From the NCBI GenBank assembly GCA_036524115.1, contig DATDCY010000105.1, positions 1 through 7,254 of the forward strand: 7,254 nt of DNA, in the 5' to 3' direction. Of this stretch, positions 1 to 5,374 are shown piece by piece (position 1 is the stretch's first letter; every line of letters starts with the position of its first letter). The translations under genes were made by a program, and so were the position numbers. Origin of the DNA: a bacterium. Its GTDB lineage: Bacteria; JAUVQV01; DATDCY01. The notes under the pieces are model-generated. The model worked only from the letters and a program-made list of their open reading frames with translations. It searched no databases and was not told the DNA's origin.

Positions 1-1340
1 AGGGCGTCTGCGAGCTCGGCCTCGCGCAGGGCGAGGACGCCGTCCTCGCCCTCGATGGCGGCGAGCTCGGCCGCCACCCGCTGCAGCTCGCCGGCGACCG
101 CCTCGGCGCGCGTCTCGACGCGCGTCAGGGCGCGCTGGGACTCGGACTCGGCCCGCGAGCCCTCGCGCAGGACACCGGAGGCCTCCTCGAGCGCCGCCTT
201 GACCTGCGCGGCGGCGGCGGTGGCCGCCGCGAGGCCTGCGGCGGTCTCCTGGACGCTGGCATCGGTGCCGACGAGCGCCGCGGCCAGCTCCCGGATCTCG
301 GCCTCCGCCCGCGCGAGGTCCGAGGCGTGGACCTCGATGAGCGCCGCCAGCCGCGCGCCCTCGGCGTCGCCCCGGGCGATCGCCTGCTGGTGCGCCGCAA
401 GGCGTGCTCGGGCCTCGTCGAGCCGCTGGTCGATGGACTCGAGGGCCGAGCGCCGGGCGTAGAACTCCTCGCGCAGCCCGCCGAGCGAGCGCTCGAGCTC
501 GAGCGTCTCGAGGCCCGCGGCCTCGTGGCCGGCCTCCAGCGTCGCGCCCTCGACGCGCAGCGTCTCCTGCAGCTCGGCCAGCCCGCGCAGCTGCGCCTCC
601 TGCTGCCCGACGCGCTCGCCCAGCGTGGCGTGGTTGTGCAGGAGGATGCGCAGCTCCAGCTCCTCGTGCTGCCCCTTGAGGTCGTGGTAGCGCTCGGCCT
701 TGCGCGCCTGGCGCTGCAGCGAGCCGAGCTGGCGCCTGACCTCCGCGGTCAGGTCGGCGAGGCGGACGAGGTTCTGCTCCGTCGCGTCGAGCTTGCGCAG
801 CGCCGCCGCCTTGCGCTCCTTGAACTTCGCGATGCCGGCCGCCTCCTCGAAGAGCACGCGCCGGTCCTCGGGGTGGGCGTCGACGAGCGAGCCGATGTGG
901 CCCTGGCTGATGACCGCGTAGGCCTTGGGGTTGAGCCCGGTGTCGAGGAACAGCTCGCGGATGTCGCGCAGGCGGCAGGCCGCGCCGTTGATGAAGTACT
1001 CGCTCTCGCCGGAGCGGTAGAGCCGGCGCGTCACGCAGACCTCGGTGAACTGGTTGTAGGGCGCGGGCAGCTCCTCGCCGGTGAGCTCGACCGTGAGCGA
1101 GACCTCGGCCATGCCCAGGGGGTGGCGCGCCTCGCTCCCCGAGAAGATGAGGTCCTCCATGCGCTCGCCGCGCAACTGCTTCGGGCTCTGCTCGCCGAGC
1201 ACCCAGCGGATGGCGTCGGCGATGTTGCTCTTGCCGCAGCCGTTGGGGCCGACGACGGCGTTGATGCCGGGGCGGAAGTGGACCTCCGTGCGGTCGAAGA
1301 ACGTCTTGAACCCCTGCAGCTCCAGCTTCTTGAAGATCAC
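1..1340 (-). CDS. smc: Chromosome segregation ATPase SMC, N-terminal 446 residues (cut by window edge)
   Basis: SMC dimers bind and loop DNA using an ABC-type ATPase head and compact newly replicated chromosomes together with ScpA and ScpB. The visible product starts MIFKKLELQGFK, the usual SMC opening. It has a Walker A motif GPNGCGKSN at residues 31-39, then IRWVLGEQSPKQLRGE, and a Q-loop region AYAVISQGHIGSLVDAHPED with Gln146, followed by FEEAAGIAKFKERK near 164-177. From about residue 178 to the edge the sequence is Glu/Ala/Arg/Leu-rich heptad-like coiled coil, the first arm. Hinge, second arm, signature motif and Walker B lie outside the window. The start is GTG at 1340-1338, chosen because the family begins here and because GGAGGG (1348-1353, minus strand) sits seven bases upstream. 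An upstream in-frame GTG would add unconserved residues. The gene follows lptG in the same direction but has its own predicted promoter. Confidence 0.96.
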   Translation of the reverse strand, partial: MIFKKLELQGFKTFFDRTEVHFRPGINAVVGPNGCGKSNIADAIRWVLGEQSPKQLRGERMEDLIFSGSEARHPLGMAEVSLTVELTGEELPAPYNQFTEVCVTRRLYRSGESEYFINGAACRLRDIRELFLDTGLNPKAYAVISQGHIGSLVDAHPEDRRVLFEEAAGIAKFKERKAAALRKLDATEQNLVRLADLTAEVRRQLGSLQRQARKAERYHDLKGQHEELELRILLHNHATLGERVGQQEAQLRGLAELQETLRVEGATLEAGHEAAGLETLELERSLGGLREEFYARRSALESIDQRLDEARARLAAHQQAIARGDAEGARLAALIEVHASDLARAEAEIRELAAALVGTDASVQETAAGLAAATAAAAQVKAALEEASGVLREGSRAESESQRALTRVETRAEAVAGELQRVAAELAAIEGEDGVLALREAELADA

Positions 1341-1407
1341 CGCGCGTCCCTCCAGCACAACCGTCCGAACGACTTTCAGGAGAAAGCCGTGAACCCACTA
1401 TCGCGTG

Positions 1408-1416
1408 TGTGGATAA
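1408..1416 (-). promoter_or_regulatory. Consensus DnaA box TTATCCACA at the smc promoter
   Basis: The minus strand reads TTATCCACA, an exact match to the high-affinity DnaA box known from E. coli oriC. It touches the predicted -10 element by one base and covers the predicted smc transcription start (about 1409). A bound DnaA protein would be placed to block or modulate initiation. I found no second exact box in the surrounding spacer, so this looks like a regulatory site and not an origin. Binding is inferred from sequence only. Confidence 0.6.
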
Positions 1417-1444
1417 CTATGCACACTACTACATGTGGTGTCAA
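1416..1444 (-). promoter_or_regulatory. Predicted sigma70-type promoter of smc
   Basis: The minus strand has a perfect -35 TTGACA (1439-1444), a 17-base spacer and a -10 CATAGT (1416-1421, four of six matches to TATAAT). The predicted start near 1409 gives a leader of about 69 bases to the GTG. The spacer contains the inverted repeat ACACTAC (1423-1429) / GTGGTGT (1435-1441), with one mismatch. This AT-richer patch contrasts with the GC-rich surroundings. Confidence 0.65.
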
Positions 1445-1523
1445 GCGAGCTTCTCCGAGAAACGAACCTGACGGGGCGTCGAGAGGGGTCCAGATGCAAG
1501 GCGCCCGACGATCCGGCGACTGA

Positions 1524-1541
1524 GACGGCCTGGTGGCCGTC
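1524..1541 (-). other. Stem-loop downstream of lptG, possible transcript end
   Basis: GACGGCC (1524-1530) and GGCCGTC (1535-1541) form a perfect seven-base-pair stem closing a four-base loop, 54 bases past the lptG stop. No T-run follows on the minus strand, so it is not a canonical intrinsic terminator. It could stabilise the 3' end of the lptFG message or act with Rho. The rest of the 1341-1594 spacer holds the smc promoter, the DnaA box and a GC-rich stretch with no gene I can support. Confidence 0.35.
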
Positions 1542-1594
1542 GCAGGGAGGCGGGAGGAGGGCAACGCCGCAGATGGGCCGCTATCGGCGTCCCG

Positions 1595-2680
1595 TCACTG
1601 CTCGAGATGGAGCCAGAGGTAGGCGGCGAGACCCACGAAGAACACGTTCGGCAGCCAGGCGGCAAGCGACGGCGCGAGCCTCCCGGCGTGCCCGAGCGAG
1701 ATCCCGATCGAGAGCACGATCCAGTAGGCGAAGCCCAGCGTGATGCTGGCGCCGAGGCTGGCCACGATCCCGCCCGAGGGCCCGGCCCGGAACGCGAAGG
1801 GGATGGCCAGGAGCGCGACCACGAGGCTCACGAGGGGCAGGGCGAGCTTCGCGTGCAGGTCCACGACGTAGGACGCGGGGTTGAAGCCGCTGCGGCGGAG
1901 TTTGCGCACGTACTCGGCGAGCGCGCGGAAGTTCATCTCCTCCGGGCGCTCGCGGTACTGCGAGATGTCCTGCGGCCGCTCCGGCAGCTTCAGCGAGCGC
2001 CGCGGGTAGGAGACCGTGCGGATGCCGCCGTCGGGCAGGAACGTGCGGATCGTCACCTGCGTGAAGTCCCAGCGGCCGCGCCGGTAGCGCGCGCTGCGGG
2101 CGTCGATGCGCTGGTTGAGGCGCCGCCCGCTGCGGTCGAAGCGGTAGAGCGTCACCCCCTCGATCGACTGCTCCACGGGGTCGAGCAGCTGGATGTTGTA
2201 GATCGTCTGGCGCTCGCCGTAGAACCAGATGCGGTTCTGCCGGAAGATGCTGCGCATCGGGCGGTTCTTGATGCGCACGTCCAGCACCGCCTGCGCCTCG
2301 CGGGTGGCGGCGGGGACCAGGAACTCGTTGGTGAGGAAGACCAGCGCGCTCGCCGCCGCTCCCGCCAGCACGAGCGGCGCGCAGATGTGCACGAGGGTGA
2401 TGCCGCCGCACTTGACGGCGGTGATCTCGCGGTTGCGGTTGAGGATGCCCAGGGTCACGAGCAGCGCCACGAGCAGGGACACGGGCGTGATGTGGAAGAC
2501 GAACAGCGGCATCTTGAGCGCGAAGTACAGCAGCTTCCAGCGCACGGGGGTCGGGAAGTTGAGGAACAGGTCGATGCGCTGGAAGAAGTCGACCAGGACG
2601 TAGGTGCCGAGCAGCCCGCCGAAGCAGAGCGCGAAGATCTTGAGAAACTCGCGGGTGACGTAGCGCTGGAGGATCGTCAT
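1595..2680 (-). CDS. lptG: LPS export ABC transporter permease LptG
   Basis: LptG pairs with LptF in the inner membrane and, powered by the LptB ATPase, extracts lipopolysaccharide and passes it to the periplasmic Lpt bridge. The 361-residue product starts MTILQRYVTREFLKIF and fits the YjgP/YjgQ permease pattern: predicted membrane helices near 14-36, 58-80 and 97-117, a periplasmic jellyroll-type domain at about 118-272, then helices near 278-298, 304-326 and 338-358. The cytoplasmic loop LGILNRNREITAVKCGG (about 78-93) matches the coupling segment that contacts LptB. Length is typical. The frame is open upstream to 3016, but the extra residues are Arg/Pro-rich shadow sequence of lptF. The ATG at 2680-2678 overlaps the lptF stop as ATGA, which indicates translational coupling, and the Shine-Dalgarno sequence is weak. 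Assignment as LptG, not LptF, rests on being second in the pair and on the N-terminal pattern. Confidence 0.93.
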   Translation of the reverse strand: MTILQRYVTREFLKIFALCFGGLLGTYVLVDFFQRIDLFLNFPTPVRWKLLYFALKMPLFVFHITPVSLLVALLVTLGILNRNREITAVKCGGITLVHICAPLVLAGAAASALVFLTNEFLVPAATREAQAVLDVRIKNRPMRSIFRQNRIWFYGERQTIYNIQLLDPVEQSIEGVTLYRFDRSGRRLNQRIDARSARYRRGRWDFTQVTIRTFLPDGGIRTVSYPRRSLKLPERPQDISQYRERPEEMNFRALAEYVRKLRRSGFNPASYVVDLHAKLALPLVSLVVALLAIPFAFRAGPSGGIVASLGASITLGFAYWIVLSIGISLGHAGRLAPSLAAWLPNVFFVGLAAYLWLHLEQ

Positions 2681-3852
2681 GGCGCCTGCCGCCCGCCCCG
2701 GCGCGGCCAGGGGAGGCGCGGGAGCGTGAACGGGGTCTCGGCGAGCACCTTGCGGAAGAGCAGTGCCGTGGCGGCGGCGAAGAAGAGGTTCGCGGCCCAC
2801 ATCGCCCAGAAGGGGTGCAGCCGTCCCTGCTTGCCGAGCGGCTCGCCGGCGAGGAGGAAGACATAGTAGACGATGGCGATCCCGACGCTCAGCGCGAAGC
2901 TCACGAGCTTCTCGCCGCGGCGGAAGAGCACGCCCATGGCGACGCCGAGGAAGCCGAAGACCAGCGCGGCGAACGGGATCGCGAACTTCTTCTGGATCTC
3001 CACCTGGGGCGCCCACTGCTGCACGCCGAGGCGCCGGTACTCCTCGACCTTGGCGCGCAGCTCCGGGAGCGTCATCTCGCGCAGGCCTTTTGGCAGCGCG
3101 AGGCTCTCCGTGCCCTCCTCGCCGAAGCTCAGCTGCAGGTCGTGCGTGGCGAACTGCGTGCGCTGGTAGGTCTGCAGGTCGCGCGAGAGCACGTGGATGC
3201 CGCCGTCCTCGAGCCGGAAGACGACGCGGTTCGACGAGGCGTCGGCGATGAGCCGGCCGCGGGCGGCGACGATGGTGATCGGCTCGCCGGGGGGCTGGCG
3301 CTTCTCGGGACGCGCGTCGGAGATGAAGATGCCCTCCATGACGGGGTCGCCCGCGGCCGGGATGTGGTTGACGTAGATGACGAGGCCCTCGAAGTCGTCG
3401 TTGAAGACCTTCTCGGTCAACCCGACGCTGGCCTTCGTGCGCACGATCTCGAACATGCGGGTGCGGAAGAGCTGGTTGCCCGCGGGCAGCGCGGCGATGA
3501 TCAGCCAGCTGGTGAGGGCGTACGCGCCGGCCGCGAAGAGCGCCACGGGCGCGGTGAGCCGCAACAGGCTGAAGCCGCCGGTCTTGAGCGCGGTCAGCTC
3601 GTTCTCGGCGGAGAGACGGCCGAAGGTGACGACGCAGGAGAGGAAGACGGACATCGGCACGGTGAGGACGAGGATGGACGGCAGCAGGTAGAGGATCAGG
3701 CGCAGCGTCGCCGGTGCGCCGACGCCCTTGTTCACGATCAGCTCCATGAGCCGCAGCACCTGGCTCATGAGCAGCAGGAACGTGAAGACGAGGATGCCCG
3801 CGAAAAACGGCGGCAGCAGTTCCCGGAAGATGTAGCGGTCGACGAGCTTCAT
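2677..3852 (-). CDS. lptF: LPS export ABC transporter permease LptF
   Basis: LptF is the partner of LptG in the LptB2FG complex that lifts LPS out of the inner membrane. The product is 391 residues, within the family range. It opens MKLVDRYIFRELLPPFFAGI, the classic LptF/G N-terminus. Predicted helices lie near 12-34, 52-75, 98-121, 290-310, 316-335 and 347-367, with a periplasmic jellyroll-type domain at about 122-285. The loop GRLSAENELTALKTGGFS (about 78-95, with Glu83 and Glu85) is the conserved cytoplasmic coupling segment that meets LptB. The C-terminus ends in a basic Pro/Arg-rich tail. No Shine-Dalgarno sequence precedes the ATG; instead a perfect TATAAT lies nine bases upstream, suggesting a leaderless or nearly leaderless message. 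lptA, lptB and lptC are not in the window. Confidence 0.95.
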   Translation of the reverse strand: MKLVDRYIFRELLPPFFAGILVFTFLLLMSQVLRLMELIVNKGVGAPATLRLILYLLPSILVLTVPMSVFLSCVVTFGRLSAENELTALKTGGFSLLRLTAPVALFAAGAYALTSWLIIAALPAGNQLFRTRMFEIVRTKASVGLTEKVFNDDFEGLVIYVNHIPAAGDPVMEGIFISDARPEKRQPPGEPITIVAARGRLIADASSNRVVFRLEDGGIHVLSRDLQTYQRTQFATHDLQLSFGEEGTESLALPKGLREMTLPELRAKVEEYRRLGVQQWAPQVEIQKKFAIPFAALVFGFLGVAMGVLFRRGEKLVSFALSVGIAIVYYVFLLAGEPLGKQGRLHPFWAMWAANLFFAAATALLFRKVLAETPFTLPRLPWPRRGGRQAP

Positions 3853-3861
3853 TCGTGCGGG

Positions 3862-3891
3862 ATTATAGACCGACGCCTCGCACCCGCGAAA
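3862..3891 (-). promoter_or_regulatory. Predicted lptF promoter with consensus -10 very close to the start codon
   Basis: The minus strand carries an exact TATAAT at 3862-3867. The best -35 candidate is TTTCGC (3886-3891, 18-base spacer), a weak match. The -10 ends nine bases before the lptF ATG, so initiation would fall about two or three bases before the ATG, leaving essentially no leader. The -35 candidate lies inside a small perfect hairpin. Confidence 0.55.
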
Positions 3892-3958
3892 CCGCGGGCT
3901 TGAGGGGGCACGATCCTGGTCTGACCGGGCAGGCCCGCGAACCTGCCTGCCCCGCGGG
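3883..3958. repeat. Two palindromic CCCGCGAA...CGCGGG units upstream of lptF
   Basis: CCCGCGAA occurs at 3883-3890 and again at 3934-3941. Each copy is followed by its partner arm CGCGGG (3893-3898 and 3953-3958), giving six-base-pair perfect stems with loops of 4 and 13 bases. Between them, GGGCAGG (3927-3933) can also pair with CCTGCCC (3946-3952), so the second unit has competing folds. The first unit overlaps the weak -35 of lptF. They may be protein-binding sites, mRNA hairpins ending the upstream transcript, or copies of a small dispersed repeat. Confidence 0.4.
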
Positions 3959-4017
3959 AGCTGACGCCGACGGGATCCTCGAAATCAGCTGGGCGAAGGG
4001 GTGGCGCGGAGCGGGGG

Positions 4018-4118
4018 ACCCCCACGCGGCGGACCGAAGGGAGCACCGTGGGGGTGCGCAGCGACAGGACCCCGAAGCCCGAACGGGCGACGAGAGCTGC
4101 GCCGCGCGTGGTCCGCCG
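4018..4118 (-). other. Nested inverted repeats with pseudoknot potential just after the Rrf2 stop
   Basis: Four perfect pairings fall within 101 bases: 4027-4035 with 4110-4118 (nine pairs, CGGCGGACC/GGTCCGCCG), 4056-4062 with 4096-4102 (seven pairs, GCGCAGC/GCTGCGC), 4077-4080 with 4085-4088 (GCCC/GGGC), and 4018-4026 with 4047-4055 (nine pairs, ACCCCCACG/CGTGGGGGT). The last crosses the first, so together they describe a pseudoknot. On the minus-strand RNA the structure begins three bases after the Rrf2 stop codon. It may be a 3' UTR stabiliser or Rho-type terminator, an unrecognised structured RNA, or a dispersed palindromic repeat. High GC raises the chance background. Confidence 0.4.
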
Positions 4119-4121
4119 GGC

Positions 4122-4547
4122 TCAGCAGCGGGGGCCGAAGTCGGCGAGGTCGGCGAGGGTCGTCGCGTCGAGGAACTTGTTGATGTTCGTGCCGAGCTTG
4201 GCCCAGAGCATGTGCGTGACGCAGTCGTCGGCGCGCGGGCAGCTCTTCTTGCCCGTGGCGAACTCGTCGCTGCAGAAGACCGGGAAGGTGCTCTCGCCGA
4301 CGGCGCGCAGGATCTCCCCGATCGTGATCTTGTCCGGCGGCTTGCTCAGCTTGTACCCGCCGCGGGGCCCGCGGACGCTCGAGACGATGCCGTGCTTGCG
4401 CAGGTGCACGAAGAGCTGCTCGAGGAAGTTCAGCGAGATGTTCTGGCGCTTGGCAACCTCGGAGAGCGGTGTGGGCCGCTCAGTCTGGTACGAGGACAGG
4501 CAGTAGAGTGCACGGACTGCGTATCTCCCCTTCGTTGTCAGGCGCAT
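4122..4547 (-). CDS. Rrf2-family (IscR-like) Fe-S-sensing transcriptional regulator
   Basis: The 141-residue product is a winged-helix Rrf2 regulator close to IscR, which senses iron-sulfur status and controls cluster-assembly and stress genes. It opens MRLTTKGRYAVRALY like IscR. The DNA-reading helix region ISLNFLEQLFVHLRKHGIVSSVRG is followed by the wing GPRGGYKL (about 60-67). The cluster-binding segment has Cys92, Cys103 and Cys109, then VTH with His112 and MLW, matching the three Cys and the CLTHALW context of E. coli IscR. The first spacing here is ten residues, where E. coli IscR has five. The ATG at 4547 is chosen by that N-terminus and by GAGGA five bases upstream; the longer open frame to 4640 runs through the promoter. 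It stands alone: no isc or suf genes are in view. A palindrome in its own promoter suggests autoregulation. Which ligand it senses is inferred. Confidence 0.92.
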   Translation of the reverse strand: MRLTTKGRYAVRALYCLSSYQTERPTPLSEVAKRQNISLNFLEQLFVHLRKHGIVSSVRGPRGGYKLSKPPDKITIGEILRAVGESTFPVFCSDEFATGKKSCPRADDCVTHMLWAKLGTNINKFLDATTLADLADFGPRC

Positions 4548-4581
4548 CGCTTCCTCGTCCCCCCGTTGGTTCTTGAGATCG

Positions 4582-4592
4582 ACTGTTTCAGT
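4582..4592. promoter_or_regulatory. Small palindrome in the Rrf2 leader
   Basis: ACTG (4582-4585) and CAGT (4589-4592) flank TTT, giving a perfect dyad about 20-30 bases downstream of the predicted Rrf2 transcription start. It differs from the larger TTACCGA dyad. It may be a second operator half or an mRNA hairpin. The arms are short, so chance is quite possible. Confidence 0.25.
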
Positions 4593-4617
4593 AAACTTTG
4601 AACCCTTGGGGGCGCAC

Positions 4618-4645
4618 TTTATTACCGAATCGGTAAACATGTCAA
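4618..4645 (-). promoter_or_regulatory. Predicted sigma70-type promoter of the Rrf2 gene
   Basis: The minus strand has a perfect -35 TTGACA (4640-4645), a 16-base spacer and a -10 AATAAA (4618-4623, four of six matches). The predicted start near 4611 leaves a leader of about 64 bases. The segment just upstream (4646-4668) is T-rich on this strand and could act as an UP element. It is also the T-tract and tail of the comEA terminator. Confidence 0.65.
4622..4636. promoter_or_regulatory. Candidate Rrf2 operator, perfect 15-base palindrome
   Basis: TTACCGA (4622-4628) and TCGGTAA (4630-4636) form a perfect dyad around one central base. It fills the spacer between -35 and -10 of the regulator's own promoter and overlaps the -10. 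This is the expected place for an autorepression site, and Rrf2 regulators commonly repress themselves. The regulator-operator pairing is inferred from position. Confidence 0.6.
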
Positions 4646-4660
4646 GAGAAAACTTTCACA

Positions 4661-4700
4661 ACAAAAACGCGGGGTGGGAGCGTCGGGCGCCCCCACCCCG
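4661..4700 (-). terminator. Intrinsic terminator of the comEA-like gene
   Basis: On the minus strand CGGGGTGGG (4700-4692) pairs perfectly with CCCACCCCG (4678-4670), nine base pairs with a 13-base loop. After CG it is followed by TTTTTGTTGT (4667 down). It begins 17 bases after the comEA stop, and its T-tract ends about 16 bases before the -35 of the Rrf2 promoter, so it separates the two transcription units. Confidence 0.85.
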
Positions 4701-4717
4701 GCTCGCTGCGGCAGGTG

Positions 4718-5071
4718 CTATTTGGCTGCTGAGACCTTTGCCGGGACCCCCGCGGCAGGCGGCGCCACCATGAGGTGCTCGGCGAAGAGCGCGAGGTTCT
4801 TCTCGCCGATCCCGCGCACCTCGAGGAGATCGTCCAGCTTCGTGAAGGGGCCCTTCTTTTCACGCAGATCGATGATCGCCTGCGCGAGACGCTCGCCGAT
4901 GCCGGGGACGCCGATGAGCTCGGCGAGGCTCGCGCGGTTGACCTCCACCCGCGCCCGGGTGTCGCCCGCCGTCTGCGGCGCGGGCGGGGGCGCCCCCGAC
5001 GGCGCCGCGGCGCCGGCCGGCGCCGCGACCACGAGGGTCAGCAGGAGAGCGGCTGTTGCGAGATGCTTCAT
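4718..5071 (-). CDS. ComEA-family exported helix-hairpin-helix DNA-binding protein
   Basis: The 117-residue product has a signal peptide (MKHLATAALLLTLVVAAPAGA, cleavage likely near 21-23), a short Ala/Pro linker to about residue 38, and one ComEA-type domain. That domain reads VEVNRASLAELIGVPGIGERLAQAIIDLREKKGPFTKLDDLLEVRGIGEKNL (about 42-93), with the two hairpins GVPGIG (54-59) and EVRGIGE (84-90). The family binds double-stranded DNA without sequence specificity in the periplasm or at the surface and pulls incoming DNA during natural transformation. The short length and lack of a membrane anchor match Gram-negative ComEA. The ATG at 5071 follows a textbook AAAGGAGGT (5085-5077, spacing five), and the signal peptide starts there. 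The frame is open upstream, but those residues are not protein-like. No comEC or pilus genes are nearby, so a competence role is likely from family but not proven. Confidence 0.88.
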   Translation of the reverse strand: MKHLATAALLLTLVVAAPAGAAAPSGAPPPAPQTAGDTRARVEVNRASLAELIGVPGIGERLAQAIIDLREKKGPFTKLDDLLEVRGIGEKNLALFAEHLMVAPPAAGVPAKVSAAK

Positions 5072-5374
5072 GCGAGACCTCCTTTTCTCTTCTCGAGTCG
5101 GCGGCGCGGTGCCGGTCCGACGGTCCGTTGCGGCGGGCGGGGCCGCTTTCGTGGTGGCGACCTCCTTTCCGGCGCGTCGCCCCGCCTCTTCTGTCGCCAC
5201 GGTCAATGCAGCGGGCGTGCCAGCGGCGCCGGGGGGGCAATGGGCGCTGTTTTCGCGAGGACGGGCCCTGCGGGGCCGGGACCGCTGCGCCCCCTGCGAG
5301 CAGGTGCGCGCAGCCGTTGCCCCCGCGGGGGACGCCGGGCGGGAGCGGCGCCGATGTGGTACCCTGCATCGATC
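5072..5374. other. Divergent intergenic region between comEA and the mogA-like operon
   Basis: This 303-base GC-rich gap holds no gene I can support. For comEA, TTGACC (5201-5206, minus) matches five of six -35 bases, but no -10 follows at the right distance. A second AAAGGAGGT (5168-5160, minus) lies 83 bases upstream of the comEA Shine-Dalgarno and has no usable start codon after it. GTGGCGAC (5154-5161) pairs perfectly with GTCGCCAC (5193-5200), and GTCGCC (5176-5181) competes for the same arm. There is a seven-G run at 5230-5236 and a perfect palindrome CCCCCGCGGGGG at 5320-5331. For the rightward operon, TGG-TACCCT (TACCCT at 5360-5365) is a possible extended -10. Confidence 0.5.

Noticed and set aside
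1408-1416. DnaA box as evidence for a replication origin
   Set aside because: Only one exact box was seen, with no AT-rich unwinding region or box cluster and no dnaA/dnaN neighbours. A regulatory site fits better.
2681-3016. 112-codon N-terminal extension of the lptG frame
   Set aside because: The extension is the shadow of lptF, is Arg/Pro-rich, and the family N-terminus begins at the ATG that overlaps the lptF stop.
327-3903. Long plus-strand open frames (about 360-420 codons) opposite smc, lptG and lptF
   Set aside because: They lie antisense to strongly supported genes, have low-complexity Ala/Arg/Glu/Leu composition with no recognisable motif, and are expected from codon bias at this GC content.
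4027-4055. Resemblance of GGACCGAAGGGAGCACC to the SRP (4.5S) RNA domain IV loop
   Set aside because: The conserved GGTCAGG-type 5' side is absent, two bases are missing from the core, and no matching 3' strand gives the expected long hairpin.
4548-4640. Earlier start of the Rrf2 gene at 4640
   Set aside because: This would place the promoter and palindrome inside the gene and add 31 residues not found in IscR-type proteins, while the ATG at 4547 has a good ribosome site.
5160-5168. A small gene started by the second AAAGGAGGT
   Set aside because: No ATG, GTG or TTG lies at a workable distance on the minus strand.
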